Assembly (NCBI GenBank): GCA_021151825.1
Contig: JAGKWQ010000005.1
Coordinates: forward strand, 434,001 to 498,000
Direction of reading: 5' to 3'
DNA length: 64,000 nt
From: Cellvibrionaceae bacterium
Lineage (GTDB): Bacteria > Pseudomonadota > Gammaproteobacteria > Pseudomonadales > Cellvibrionaceae
Positions within the stretch are counted from its first letter, which is position 1. Each line of letters begins with the position of its first letter. Under the pieces are notes generated by a model. It was given only the letters and a program-made list of their open reading frames with translations, was not told where the DNA came from and did not search any database. Shown one piece after another: positions 25,056 to 34,209 of this stretch. A program made the position numbers and the translations under genes.

Positions 25056-26291
25056 TTAAAGTGCAGGCAAGGCGTAGAAATAACCGTCATCGCTGCCGAT
25101 ATAAACACTATCGCCCTCGACCACCGGGCTAGCAAAAAAGTTTTTCCCGCTCAATGTCCAAAGCGCTTTGCCTTCTTTGGTAACCGCATTCACCGTGCCA
25201 TTACCCGGTGTTGCGTAGGAATTGCCGGAACTGATGTAGGAAATATCGCCCTGCAATGCCGGTTTGGTAAAGATGTTAGCGCCCGTAATGATTTCCCATT
25301 TCAAAACGCCGGAGGCCAGATTAATCGCCTGGTATTTTTTATCATCAGAACTACCGATGTAGGCAATGCCATCGAGGATCACCGGATCGCCAGTCACCCA
25401 ATCCGGCCCATGTGAAATATTCCAGCGATCAGCACCGGTGGTCGCGTCCAGCCCGAACACCCGTGCATCGCGGGAACCAACTACCAGTGTGTTATCCGCA
25501 ACAGCCGGCGATGTAGGGTTGTTGAACTGGCGGCTCCAGAGTTGTTTGCCGGCAGTAATATCAAACGCATGAACTGCGGAGTCGGAGCTGACAAATAATG
25601 TGCCGTTTAATACGACAGGGCGGGTATGCACCGGGCTCTTGATATCAATGCTCCAGACCTCGGCGCCCGTGGCGAGCGCCAGACCATACACTTTGCCGGC
25701 GCTGGTGCCGATATAAATTCGATCATCCACTGCTATCGCCGACGCCAGGTGATGCCCCCAGGGGCGCAAATATTCACTCCCGGACGTTTTACTCCACACC
25801 TGCGTTCCTGATTGTGCATCCAGCGCCATGATTTTGCCGCTGTAATTCAGGAAAATGACTTTGTCATCCACCAATAGCAAATGGCTGCTGATGCTACCGC
25901 CAGTATCAACACGCCAGCGCTCACTGCCGTTGTCCAGATTCAATGCATAGAGTGTTCCGCTGTCGGTGCCGAAAATAACCGCGCCACCACTAATGACCGC
26001 CGTGGAACGCACCTTGCTTTTTACATCGAACGACCAACGCGCGTGAGTAAGGTTGCGATTAGCTGGCAAACCTGCACTGGATGATGACGAGGACAATAAC
26101 GAAGAAGATAGTAACGAAGAGGATGACAATGATGTTGATGACGCCACACTCGAAGAGACAACCGCCGTTGAACTCGCAACCGCACTAGACGACGCAGCAG
26201 ACGAAGTTGGTGCAGAACCCCCGCCACCACCACCACACGCGGTTAAAAAACCAAACATACCCAGGCAAATCAATTTTTTATAAAACCCCAT
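25056..26291 (-). CDS. PQQ/BamB-like beta-propeller lipoprotein with a poly-Ser linker
   Basis: A 411-residue protein. The signal peptide ends with lipobox LTAC (Cys19), then a poly-Gly stretch, then a low-complexity Ser/Ala/Val linker over residues about 25-75, then repeated beta-propeller blades of the PQQ_2 type, seen as recurring AxDxxTGxxxW/xxW-type units (GSERWRV, GTQVWSK, GAEVWSI, GKQLWSR, GADRWNI). It is probably anchored in the outer or inner membrane and exposed. No catalytic residues are seen. Long poly-Ser linkers of this sort are common in Cellvibrio surface proteins, which supports the taxonomic guess. Confidence 0.84.
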   Translation of the reverse strand: MGFYKKLICLGMFGFLTACGGGGGGSAPTSSAASSSAVASSTAVVSSSVASSTSLSSSSLLSSSLLSSSSSSAGLPANRNLTHARWSFDVKSKVRSTAVISGGAVIFGTDSGTLYALNLDNGSERWRVDTGGSISSHLLLVDDKVIFLNYSGKIMALDAQSGTQVWSKTSGSEYLRPWGHHLASAIAVDDRIYIGTSAGKVYGLALATGAEVWSIDIKSPVHTRPVVLNGTLFVSSDSAVHAFDITAGKQLWSRQFNNPTSPAVADNTLVVGSRDARVFGLDATTGADRWNISHGPDWVTGDPVILDGIAYIGSSDDKKYQAINLASGVLKWEIITGANIFTKPALQGDISYISSGNSYATPGNGTVNAVTKEGKALWTLSGKNFFASPVVEGDSVYIGSDDGYFYALPAL

Positions 26292-26531
26292 CGCTCTTCT
26301 CCAGCAAACTTATCGTTAATGTAAAACCACCGGCCAATGTTGGCTTGCAGCGACGATAAGATTGAGGGAGTGCAAAAAGCCTGAAGAAAAACTAAAGAAT
26401 GTTTAAGGTTGCCTGAAAAAACAGCATCTACCAAAAATCGCACCTGTTTGTTTTGGTAGTGGGGCAATGAAACAGGTTTTTAATGATCGCCGTGAATGCC
26501 AGTAATCTGGTTGCTGGCGATTTGATATGTC

Positions 26532-26564
26532 GCTGGCAGGGAATAATTACATTTCCCTGCCAGC
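26532..26564 (-). terminator. Strong hairpin downstream of yggT
   Basis: Perfect 12-bp arms GCTGGCAGGGAA (26532-26543) and TTCCCTGCCAGC (26553-26564) around a 9-base loop, 23 bp after the yggT stop on the minus strand. No T-tract follows, so it may act as a processing or stabilising stem rather than an intrinsic terminator. Confidence 0.5.
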
Positions 26565-26586
26565 AAATAGGGACTGGAAAAACGAA

Positions 26587-27180
26587 TTACCAGTAACCCA
26601 GGGTCACGGAAGGATTCACACTGAGGAACATGGCGAAACGCAGAATTAGCATATCCACCACTTTTAAACCCAGCAAAATAATAATTGGTGATATATCAAT
26701 CACCCCACCCAGGGGAGGCAACACTTTGCGAATCGGTGCAGTAAGCGGATTAATAATCTGGTTCGCCAGCATCAACAATGGGTGATGGCTGAACGGTGCG
26801 ATAAAGCTGCCGATAATACTGATGATCATGCACCAGAAAAAAATGCTGGAGATAATAGTCAGTGTTCCAACAAAACCCCAGGCAATTAAAATTAACGGAT
26901 TGGCTAATAATTCCGTCGCACCTACTACCACCGCCAAAATCATACTGGCAACCAACTGCACCAGTACAATCAGAACCACAGACGCCATATCAATCCCCAA
27001 CACACCGGGAATCACTTTGCGCAGCGGCTTCAACAAGGGCATGGTGACTTTAACAATCGCCTGTGACACAGGGTTATAAAAATCGGCACGCACCACTTGT
27101 AATAAAAACCGCAAAATAACAATCACCAGAAACAGCGACATCAAGCTATATACAATCAAATGTAAAATATTGGAAATCAT
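26587..27180 (-). CDS. yggT: YggT family membrane protein
   Basis: A 197-residue protein with two copies of the YGGT domain: each has a TM, a FxNPxSQ-like loop (RADFYNPVSQAIVKVTMPLL near 33-52, and HHPLLMLANQIINPLTAPIR near 134-153) and a second TM. YggT proteins are integral membrane proteins of unclear function, linked to osmotic stress and K+ uptake in some species. The order yggT-proC-yggS-pilT is that of Pseudomonas, where metX is close to yggT; here a 23-kb pigment region separates them. Confidence 0.92.
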   Translation of the reverse strand: MISNILHLIVYSLMSLFLVIVILRFLLQVVRADFYNPVSQAIVKVTMPLLKPLRKVIPGVLGIDMASVVLIVLVQLVASMILAVVVGATELLANPLILIAWGFVGTLTIISSIFFWCMIISIIGSFIAPFSHHPLLMLANQIINPLTAPIRKVLPPLGGVIDISPIIILLGLKVVDMLILRFAMFLSVNPSVTLGYW

Positions 27181-27213
27181 GAAATTCTCCGGTGACTCAT
27201 AATATTGTAAAAA

Positions 27214-28035
27214 TTATTTACCCAATAATTCCGATAATTCAACGGCACGATTGGAACACGCCGTCATTGCATTTAATACCGTCACACGCAGCTGCTCCTG
27301 CTCAAACGTATTAATTGCTTGTTCTGTTGTCCCTTTGGGTGAAGTAACGCGGCGGCGCAATTCCGCTACATCGTACTCGCTGCTTTTGGCGAGCATCGCC
27401 GCACCCAGCGCTGTTTGCAGCGTTAGCTCGGCGGCGCACTCACGACTCAAGCCAAGCTTTTCCCCGGCATCGATCATCGCTTCCATCAACAAAAAGAAAT
27501 ACGCCGGCCCTGAACCCGACACCGCCGTTACTGCATTCAACAAATGTTCATCATCCAGCCATTGCACAATACCCACTGCACCAAGAATGGCATTCGCAGA
27601 CGATTTCTGTGCGTCACTCACGCGTGTATTGGCAAATAATCCGCTTGCACCCGCACGCAATTGCGACGGTGTATTTGGCATGCAGCGCACAATTGCTTGA
27701 TCTGCACCCAACCAACTCGCCAGGCTTTCAGTTGTGATGCCCGCAGCAACCGAAATAATCAATGGTTTGTGCGCAAGCGAATCGCGCAACGCCAGGCTCA
27801 CTTCCTTTAATAATTGCGGTTTTACCGATAACACCATTACATCCGCTTTTTTCGCAGCCGCACTGTTATCAGTGGTAATTTCTATCGCAAATTCCTGCTT
27901 CACTTTTTCCAATGTTTCTGCGCGCGGGCCAGCGGCAATAATGTCGCTAGCGTTATAACCTTCCGCTAACAAACCACCGACAATCGCCTTGGCCATATTG
28001 CCCGCACCGATAAATGCAATTTTGGATGTAGTCAC
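27214..28035 (-). CDS. proC: Pyrroline-5-carboxylate reductase
   Basis: A 273-residue enzyme, the last step of proline synthesis. The Rossmann motif IAFIGAGNMAKAIVGGL is at the N-terminus. The signature CMPNTPSQLRAGASGLF, AVSGSGPAYFFLLMEAMIDAG and VTSPKGTTEQAI are all present, so the enzyme appears complete. It lies 33 bp upstream of yggT and 57 bp downstream of yggS on the minus strand. Confidence 0.96.
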   Translation of the reverse strand: MTTSKIAFIGAGNMAKAIVGGLLAEGYNASDIIAAGPRAETLEKVKQEFAIEITTDNSAAAKKADVMVLSVKPQLLKEVSLALRDSLAHKPLIISVAAGITTESLASWLGADQAIVRCMPNTPSQLRAGASGLFANTRVSDAQKSSANAILGAVGIVQWLDDEHLLNAVTAVSGSGPAYFFLLMEAMIDAGEKLGLSRECAAELTLQTALGAAMLAKSSEYDVAELRRRVTSPKGTTEQAINTFEQEQLRVTVLNAMTACSNRAVELSELLGK

Positions 28036-28092
28036 AATAAATCCTTAACGATTAAACAATCATTTCAACTTCAGAATTTCAACTTTAGATTT

Positions 28093-28800
28093 TCAGGTGC
28101 GCGCCCCAAAAATATCGGTGCCGACACGCACAAAGGTCGCACCTTCGGCGATGGCGGATTCCAGGTCACCCGACATTCCCATCGATAAGGTATCCATTCC
28201 AAAACCCTGCAGGTTTAACACCTGCAACGCTGAACGCAATTTGGCGAAGGCTTTGCGTTGTTGTGCCGGATCATCAGTTGCCGCAGGGATTGCCATCAAG
28301 CCACGCAACTTCAACCGAACCAGAGGCGCGAAGGCAGCGATCAGCGCCGGCAATTCTGCCAGACTCACGCCAGACTTGGTGGTTTCATCATCAATATTTA
28401 CTTGCACACAAATATTGAGCGGAGGAAGGTGTACCGGGCGCTGCTCATTTAAACGTTGGGCAATTTTCAACCGATCCACCGAGTGCACCCAGCTAAAATG
28501 TTCGGCGATGGGACGGGTTTTGTTGGACTGAATGGGGCCAATAAAATGCCATTCAAGTTCGGACAGGTGCTGCAGGGCAATTTGTTTTTCCAGTGCTTCC
28601 TGCAAGTAGTTTTCGCCGAAGCGGCGCTGGCCGCTGGCATAGGCTGCGGCAATGGCTGCCGCCGGTTGGGTTTTGCTAACCGCGATTAACTGCACAGTTT
28701 GCGGATCTCGTCTGGCAGCGGTGGCAGCTTGATGAATTCGTGCGGTGACTTTCGCGAGCTTGTCGTCTATCTTGTGCATATCCAGTTTGTATTGACTCAT
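28093..28800 (-). CDS. yggS: YggS family PLP homeostasis protein
   Basis: About 235 residues from the ATG at 28800; the longer open frame runs into the pilT leader and gene and is not used. A single-domain TIM-barrel PLP protein with LIAVSKTQPAAAI (PLP-lysine near residue 40), RRFGENYLQEALEK, WHFIGPIQSNKTR, LKLRGLMAIPAAT and the C-terminal SMGMSGDLESAIAEGATFVRVG. YggS buffers pyridoxal phosphate and affects amino acid metabolism. It is divergent from pilT, with only about 43 bp between the start codons. Confidence 0.95.
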   Translation of the reverse strand: MSQYKLDMHKIDDKLAKVTARIHQAATAARRDPQTVQLIAVSKTQPAAAIAAAYASGQRRFGENYLQEALEKQIALQHLSELEWHFIGPIQSNKTRPIAEHFSWVHSVDRLKIAQRLNEQRPVHLPPLNICVQVNIDDETTKSGVSLAELPALIAAFAPLVRLKLRGLMAIPAATDDPAQQRKAFAKLRSALQVLNLQGFGMDTLSMGMSGDLESAIAEGATFVRVGTDIFGART

Positions 28801-28843
28801 CACATAAATCGGCCTGGCCGATGTATAACAAAAGGTTGCCCTG

Positions 28844-29878
28844 ATGGATATCACCGAACTCCTGGCATTTAGCGCCAAACAAGGCGCATCTGACTTGCAC
28901 CTCTCGGCGGGCCTGCCGCCCATGATCCGTGTGGACGGCGATGTGCGTCGTATTAACCTGCCACCCATGGAGCACAAGCAGGTGCACGGCTTGATCTACG
29001 ACATTATGAATGACAAGCAGCGCAAGGACTACGAAGAATTCCTGGAAACCGACTTTTCGTTTGAAGTCCCTGGCGTCGCCCGCTTCCGCGTTAACGCCTT
29101 TAACCAGAACCGCGGCGCCGGTGCGGTATTCCGTACCATTCCTTCCAAGGTGTTAACTATGGAAGAATTGGGGATGGGTAACGTATTTCGCGATATCTGC
29201 GCCGTACCACGCGGCCTGGTATTGGTCACCGGCCCTACCGGTTCGGGTAAATCCACAACCCTTGCGGCCATGATCGACTACATCAATGACAATAAATACG
29301 AACACGTATTAACCATCGAAGACCCGATCGAATTCGTACACGAATCCAAAAAATGCCTGGTAAACCAGCGTGAAGTACACCGCGATACCCACGGCTTTAA
29401 CGAAGCTCTGCGCTCTGCGCTCCGTGAAGACCCGGACATTATCCTGGTAGGTGAGATGCGCGACCTGGAAACCATTCGCCTCGCATTAACCGCCGCAGAA
29501 ACCGGTCACCTGGTATTTGGTACGCTGCACACCACATCAGCAGCAAAAACCATTGACCGTATTGTGGACGTGTTCCCTGCCAATGAAAAATCCATGGTGC
29601 GCTCAATGTTGTCGGAATCATTACAAGCGGTAATTTCGCAAACCTTGATGAAGAAAAACGGCGGCGGTCGCGTCGCTGCACACGAGATTATGCGCGGTAC
29701 CTCAGCGATCCGTAACCTGATCCGCGAAGATAAAGTTGCACAAATGTATTCGGCGATTCAAACCGGGGCGTCTTTGGGCATGCAGACCATGGACCAGTGT
29801 TTGGCAGATTTGGTATCGCGCCGGATTGTCAGCCGTGAAGCGGCCAAATCCAAAGCGAAATTCCCGGAAAACTTCTAA
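28844..29878 (+). CDS. pilT: PilT, type IV pilus retraction ATPase
   Basis: A 344-residue hexameric motor ATPase. Walker A is TGPTGSGKSTTLAAM near residue 132, the Asp box is ILVGEMRDLETI, the His box is TGHLVFGTLHTTSA, and the AIRNLIRE motif that is needed for retraction is present near 285. It drives pilus retraction in twitching motility. It works with the Pil-Chp system encoded at 34563-48182. Confidence 0.97.
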   Translation: MDITELLAFSAKQGASDLHLSAGLPPMIRVDGDVRRINLPPMEHKQVHGLIYDIMNDKQRKDYEEFLETDFSFEVPGVARFRVNAFNQNRGAGAVFRTIPSKVLTMEELGMGNVFRDICAVPRGLVLVTGPTGSGKSTTLAAMIDYINDNKYEHVLTIEDPIEFVHESKKCLVNQREVHRDTHGFNEALRSALREDPDIILVGEMRDLETIRLALTAAETGHLVFGTLHTTSAAKTIDRIVDVFPANEKSMVRSMLSESLQAVISQTLMKKNGGGRVAAHEIMRGTSAIRNLIREDKVAQMYSAIQTGASLGMQTMDQCLADLVSRRIVSREAAKSKAKFPENF

Positions 29879-29984
29879 CAGGCAGTCTTGCGCATTTAGC
29901 GGGAAGTATTTTATTTATTATCTTGTTCAATTTTTATTTTCATCTCAGTCACACGTATTTCAATAATTTTTCAGGTGGTTTGTT

Positions 29985-31130
29985 ATGGATTTTGATCGTT
30001 TATTAACGTTGATGGTTGAAAAAGGTGCGTCGGATTTGTTTATCACCGCCGGCGTACCGCCTTCGATCAAAGTCCATGGCAAAATTGTGCCCGTGACCGC
30101 CACACCACTCGCACCGGAAAAAGCGCGCGAACTGGTATTGAGTGTGATGAATGAAAAACAGCGCACCGAATTTTTGGAAAATAAAGAACTCAATTTTGCA
30201 GTGAGTGCACGCGGTATTGGCCGCTTCCGTGCCAGTGCTTTTTACCAACGCAACCTTGCAGGTATGGTATTGCGTCGCATTGAAACCAAAATTCCGCAAA
30301 TTGATGAGTTAGGCTTGCCGGAAATCGTAAAAGAATTGGCGATGACCAAACGCGGCCTGATTATTTTTGTGGGCGCTACCGGTACGGGCAAATCCACTTC
30401 GCTGGCATCCATGATTGGCCACCGCAATCAAAACAGCAAAGGCCATATTATTTCCATCGAAGATCCGATTGAATTTATTCACCAACACCAGGGCTGCATT
30501 ATTACCCAGCGCGAAGTGGGAATTGATACCGATTCTTTCGAAGTCGCGCTGAAAAATACCTTGCGACAAGCCCCTGATGTAATCCTGATTGGTGAGGTGC
30601 GCTCACGCGAAACCATGGACCACGCGATTGCGTTCGCGGAAACCGGCCACTTGTGTTTGTGTACGCTCCACGCTAACAACGCCAACCAGGCACTGGACCG
30701 TATCATTCACTTTTTCCCCGCAGATCGCCATCGCCAATTGTGGATGGATTTGTCGTTAAACCTGAAAGCAATTGTTGCACAGCAGTTGATTCCCACTCCC
30801 GATGGCAATGGCCGTCGCGCGTGCCTGGAAATTATGATCAACACCCCGCTCGCACAGGACTTGATTCGCAAGGGTGAAGTAGCGGACCTAAAAGAATTAA
30901 TGAAGCGTTCAACGGAATTAGGTATGCAGACCTTCGACCAGGCGTTGTATGCACTGTACGATAACGGTGAAATTACTTATGAAGATGCATTACTGCATGC
31001 GGACTCGCCCAACGATTTGCGTCTGATGATCAAACTCGGCTCCGAAACCGATGCAAATTATTTGTCACATGCAGCAGATAGCTTGTCGATCCAAACTGAT
31101 GAGCATAATAATCGCGGAAAAATGTTTTAA
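29985..31130 (+). CDS. pilU: PilU, PilT-like accessory retraction ATPase
   Basis: A 381-residue PilT paralogue. Walker A is VGATGTGKSTSLASM, with an HxxGCIITQREVG block and GHLCLCTLHANNA. Unlike PilT it lacks AIRNLIRE (it has PLAQDLIRKGEV). PilU acts only with PilT, adding retraction force. It follows pilT by 106 bp and ends just before a bidirectional terminator. Confidence 0.96.
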   Translation: MDFDRLLTLMVEKGASDLFITAGVPPSIKVHGKIVPVTATPLAPEKARELVLSVMNEKQRTEFLENKELNFAVSARGIGRFRASAFYQRNLAGMVLRRIETKIPQIDELGLPEIVKELAMTKRGLIIFVGATGTGKSTSLASMIGHRNQNSKGHIISIEDPIEFIHQHQGCIITQREVGIDTDSFEVALKNTLRQAPDVILIGEVRSRETMDHAIAFAETGHLCLCTLHANNANQALDRIIHFFPADRHRQLWMDLSLNLKAIVAQQLIPTPDGNGRRACLEIMINTPLAQDLIRKGEVADLKELMKRSTELGMQTFDQALYALYDNGEITYEDALLHADSPNDLRLMIKLGSETDANYLSHAADSLSIQTDEHNNRGKMF

Positions 31131-31154
31131 TTTCTGTTTGAAAAAAGCTGAAAT

Positions 31155-31183
31155 AAAAATGCCAGACAATGTCTGGCATTTTT
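31155..31183 (+). terminator. Bidirectional intrinsic terminator between pilU and ruvX
   Basis: GCCAGAC (31161-31167) and GTCTGGC (31171-31177) with an A-tract on the left and T-tract on the right (AAAAAT / ATTTTT). It works for both pilU (plus) and ruvX (minus), which converge here. Confidence 0.85.
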
Positions 31184-31200
31184 ATTTGCACTCTATTTTT

Positions 31201-31614
31201 TTAGTTGCGTTCAAACCAGCTTTCCAAAATTAAACGCGCAGCAATCGAATCCACCGGGTTGTTTTTGTAATCGCGCGAACCACCGCGACTCATGACTTCG
31301 CCTTTGGCTTCAAAGCTGGTGAGACGTTCATCTACCAATTCTACTTTTACACCGAAGCGCCCGTGCAACCGGTTGGAAAATTTTCGTGCGCGCGCACTTA
31401 ATTCGCTTTCAGTGCCATCCATATTTAACGGCAAACCGACCAATACCAAATCCGGCTTCCATTCCGTTAATATTTTTTCGATGTGGGTCCAATCAGGAAT
31501 GCCATCTTTTGCTTTTAACGGTGCAAGAGAATTAGCGGAGCAAGTAATAGTTTGGCCGGAAGCGACACCAATATTTTTGGTGCCGTAATCAAAAGCAAGC
31601 AGTGTTTTAATCAT
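31201..31614 (-). CDS. ruvX: RuvX/YqgF, Holliday-junction-type RNase H fold protein
   Basis: About 137 residues from the ATG at 31614. The N-terminus TLLAFDYGTKNIGVASGQ and LVLVGLPLNMDG, then VDERLTSFEA and SIAARLILESW, mark the YqgF family, which takes part in 16S rRNA 5'-end processing (pre-16S nuclease) and was proposed as a Holliday junction resolvase. It lies 47 bp after yqgE on the minus strand and ends at the terminator shared with pilU. Confidence 0.95.
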   Translation of the reverse strand: MIKTLLAFDYGTKNIGVASGQTITCSANSLAPLKAKDGIPDWTHIEKILTEWKPDLVLVGLPLNMDGTESELSARARKFSNRLHGRFGVKVELVDERLTSFEAKGEVMSRGGSRDYKNNPVDSIAARLILESWFERN

Positions 31615-31661
31615 GAATATTTCTAACGCAGAAATCGATGTAGCCAATCATAAGTGATTGG

Positions 31662-32255
31662 CTAGGCGTGGCCAGCAGTTAATGGAATCAGATTGACATC
31701 AATACCTAACGCTTGCGCCGCTGCCGTCCAGCGCTGTTCAAACGGGGTATTAAAAATAATTTCTTTATCGGCAACGACAGTGAGCCAGGAGTTAGCAGCG
31801 ATTTCCGCTTCCAATTGGCCTTCACCCCAACCAGCATAACCCAAGGTAATTAAACACTGCTTAGGCCCCTTACCTTCTGCAAGCGCCGCAATAATATCGC
31901 GCGAGGCAGTGAGGCTAATGTCCGGCGAAACCTCAAGTGTGGATTGCCATTTAGTTTCGTTAGAGTGTAATACAAAACCGCGTTCGGGCTGAACCGGGCC
32001 GCCACTCATGACGATTTGCTCGCCTTGATCAGCTACATCATCCAGCTCCATTTGCGCAAAAATTTCTTTGAGCAACATCGGGGTCGCGGTGTTAATCACC
32101 ACCCCCATAGCTCCCTTGTCACTGTGCTCACAAATATAAGTCACAGTGTGCGCAAAGGACGAATCGTTTAAACCCGGCATGGCAATCAAAAAGTGATCGC
32201 GCAGGCTGCCCGGCGTGAGTTCATCATAATCAGTGGGGGTATTTTTTTGCATCAT
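31662..32255 (-). CDS. yqgE: YqgE/AlgH family protein
   Basis: A 197-residue UPF0301 protein. LRDHFLIAMPGLND near the start, YICEHSDKGAMGVVINT and VMSGGPVQPERGFVLH, and LGYAGWGEGQLEAEI are diagnostic. AlgH was linked to alginate regulation in Pseudomonas, but its molecular activity is unknown. It is found upstream of ruvX here, as is usual. Two ATGs (32255 and 32252) adjoin at the start. Confidence 0.95.
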   Translation of the reverse strand: MMQKNTPTDYDELTPGSLRDHFLIAMPGLNDSSFAHTVTYICEHSDKGAMGVVINTATPMLLKEIFAQMELDDVADQGEQIVMSGGPVQPERGFVLHSNETKWQSTLEVSPDISLTASRDIIAALAEGKGPKQCLITLGYAGWGEGQLEAEIAANSWLTVVADKEIIFNTPFEQRWTAAAQALGIDVNLIPLTAGHA

Positions 32256-32315
32256 GGATTCAGTATGAGGCCAAACCCGACTAAAACAAGCCGGGTGGCT
32301 AAATTTATTCCAACG

Positions 32316-33236
32316 CTAGTTAGCAGAGGTGGTGATAGAAGTATTGGCACCGGTGATTTCAAAGCGCCAGGTGCGAATAATCTGCAAACGGTCCGCTTGT
32401 TTGCGAATTTCGGGGGGAAAACTGGAAAAAGGTGCAGATAAACGCACTATCTGACGTGCCGCATCATCTAATAGCCGCTGACCGGATGACTGCAACACTT
32501 TGATTTCATAGATGGTACCGTCCGGGTTAATCATGACCGACAGTCGCAAATTGCCTGTGATATGACGATTCAAAGCTTCGGGGGGATAATTCTTATTACC
32601 CACATTTTCGATCTTCACACTCCAGTCATTCAGGTATTTGGCATCAAACGAAGCCTTGGTGGATACCGATGTAAGGGTGCGTACACGCGGACGCTTGGCA
32701 TATTCCTGGCGCTGCTTATCGAGCTTGGCCTGAAGGCTGGCGATCTCACTCGACACCATCAATTGATCCTTTGCATCACCTTCCATTTGCTCCCGTTGTT
32801 CCTGCTCATTGGGATTTAGCTTGAGTTGGGTTTTGCGCTCTGACTCTGCGCGCGTGCTCAACAATTGCTGATCGCGGATTTTGGGGGTCGATGCGGCTTG
32901 TTGCTGCAATGGACTTACATCGCGCACCTGGGTATCGGCAAACTGTGCCTGACGTTCGGTGGTGATTTGCTTGGCTTCATCGAGTGTACCGCTGCCTTCC
33001 TGGTTGTGCTGGGCGAGAAAATCAGCCTCTTTGGGTTCACGCAGGGACTTATGGGTAGCCAGCGTGATTTCGATGGTTTGCGAGGTGTTTTTGTGCTCGG
33101 GCATTTTGAAGCCTATGCCCAACAACACAAAGGCATGCAGGATAATCGCCACAAAAAAGGTAAAGCTCAAACGATCACCGGTATCTACCGGCGGAATGTC
33201 GAATGCTGGTTCTTCCAGGGCAACCGCCTGATTCAT
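32316..33236 (-). CDS. TonB-like energy transducer
   Basis: About 306 residues from the ATG at 33236, 20 bp after the gshB stop. One N-terminal TM (LSFTFFVAIILHAFVLLGIGF) is followed by a charged coiled coil (IASLQAKLDKQRQEYAK) instead of the usual Pro-rich linker, and by a C-terminal TonB domain with NYPPEALNRHITGNL, VMINPDGTI and LSAPFSSFPPEI. In P. aeruginosa the gene in this place is tonB3, which is implicated in twitching motility. It may do the same here, next to the Pil-Chp operon. The linkerless form suggests a specialised role rather than general iron uptake. Confidence 0.85.
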   Translation of the reverse strand: MNQAVALEEPAFDIPPVDTGDRLSFTFFVAIILHAFVLLGIGFKMPEHKNTSQTIEITLATHKSLREPKEADFLAQHNQEGSGTLDEAKQITTERQAQFADTQVRDVSPLQQQAASTPKIRDQQLLSTRAESERKTQLKLNPNEQEQREQMEGDAKDQLMVSSEIASLQAKLDKQRQEYAKRPRVRTLTSVSTKASFDAKYLNDWSVKIENVGNKNYPPEALNRHITGNLRLSVMINPDGTIYEIKVLQSSGQRLLDDAARQIVRLSAPFSSFPPEIRKQADRLQIIRTWRFEITGANTSITTSAN

Positions 33237-33255
33237 CTGCAATAACCCAACTTGA

Positions 33256-34209
33256 TTAACGGGACGCCAATTTACGCTCAATAGCGTCGATTAGCCGTGA
33301 CCCAATTCCGGTGTTATAGGCTTTATCTATTTCGCGTGCGCAGGTCGGGCTAGTGACATTTATTTCGGTCAGGTATTCACCAATCACATCGAGACCCACA
33401 AACATCAACCCTTTGGCTTTCAGGGTCGGCGCGACTTGTTCCACAATCCAGTAATCCTTATCCGTTAATGGCTGCGCAACACCTGTACCACCAGCAGCAA
33501 GGTTACCACGGGTTTCCCCTTTTGCTGGAATTCGCGCCAGGCAATAAGGCACCGGCTCGCCATCCACGACAAGAATGCGTTTATCACCTTCGCTGATCGC
33601 CGGAATATAGCGCTGCGCCATAATCAGTTGCTGACCGAATTCGGTGAGCGTTTCCAGAATGACACCTACGTTAGGGTCATCATGGCGGCAACGAAAAATA
33701 CGGCTTCCCCCCATACCATCAAGCGGTTTAAAAATCACATCGCCATGCTGGTGATGAAATTCGCGCAACCGCAGCATATCGCGGCTGACCAAGACGGGCG
33801 GGCAGCATTGGGGAAACTGGGTGGCAAATATCTTCTCATTGCAATCACGCAGGCTGCGTGGATCATTGACCACCAACGCCCCCTGCTGCTGGGCAGCTTC
33901 CAATATATAGGTGCTGTAGATGTATTCGTTATCGAACGGCGGGTCCTTACGCATCAGAATCACATCCAGGTCACCGAGCTTTTTATCCTCATGCAAACCC
34001 AACTCAAACCAGCTATCACCATTGTCAGCTACAAATAAATTGCGCGTATTGGCGCGAGCTTCGCCCTGCAGCAAATATAAATCCTTCTGCTCCATGTAAT
34101 GCAAATCCCACCCACGCTCCTGGGCTGCCAACAGTAGTGCAAGCGTTGTGTCTTTATAGAATTTGATACCTGCGATTGGATCCATTACCACGCCGAGAGA
34201 GATAGCCAT
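33256..34209 (-). CDS. gshB: Glutathione synthetase
   Basis: About 317 residues from the ATG at 34209; a GTG three codons earlier is the alternative. ATP-grasp enzyme joining gamma-glutamylcysteine and glycine. The N-terminus SLGVVMDPIAGIKFYKDTT, the ILMRKDPPFDNEYIYSTYIL region, FKPLDGMGGSRIFR (grasp loop), GGTGVAQPLTDKD and the C-terminal INVTSPTCAREID are all present. It is divergent from the pilG operon and followed by tonB. Confidence 0.96.
   Translation of the reverse strand: MAISLGVVMDPIAGIKFYKDTTLALLLAAQERGWDLHYMEQKDLYLLQGEARANTRNLFVADNGDSWFELGLHEDKKLGDLDVILMRKDPPFDNEYIYSTYILEAAQQQGALVVNDPRSLRDCNEKIFATQFPQCCPPVLVSRDMLRLREFHHQHGDVIFKPLDGMGGSRIFRCRHDDPNVGVILETLTEFGQQLIMAQRYIPAISEGDKRILVVDGEPVPYCLARIPAKGETRGNLAAGGTGVAQPLTDKDYWIVEQVAPTLKAKGLMFVGLDVIGEYLTEINVTSPTCAREIDKAYNTGIGSRLIDAIERKLASR

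Noticed and set aside
28801..28977. Longer YggS reading with 59 extra N-terminal residues
   Set aside because: The extension overlaps the pilT start region, has no conserved sequence, and normal YggS length starts at the ATG at 28800.
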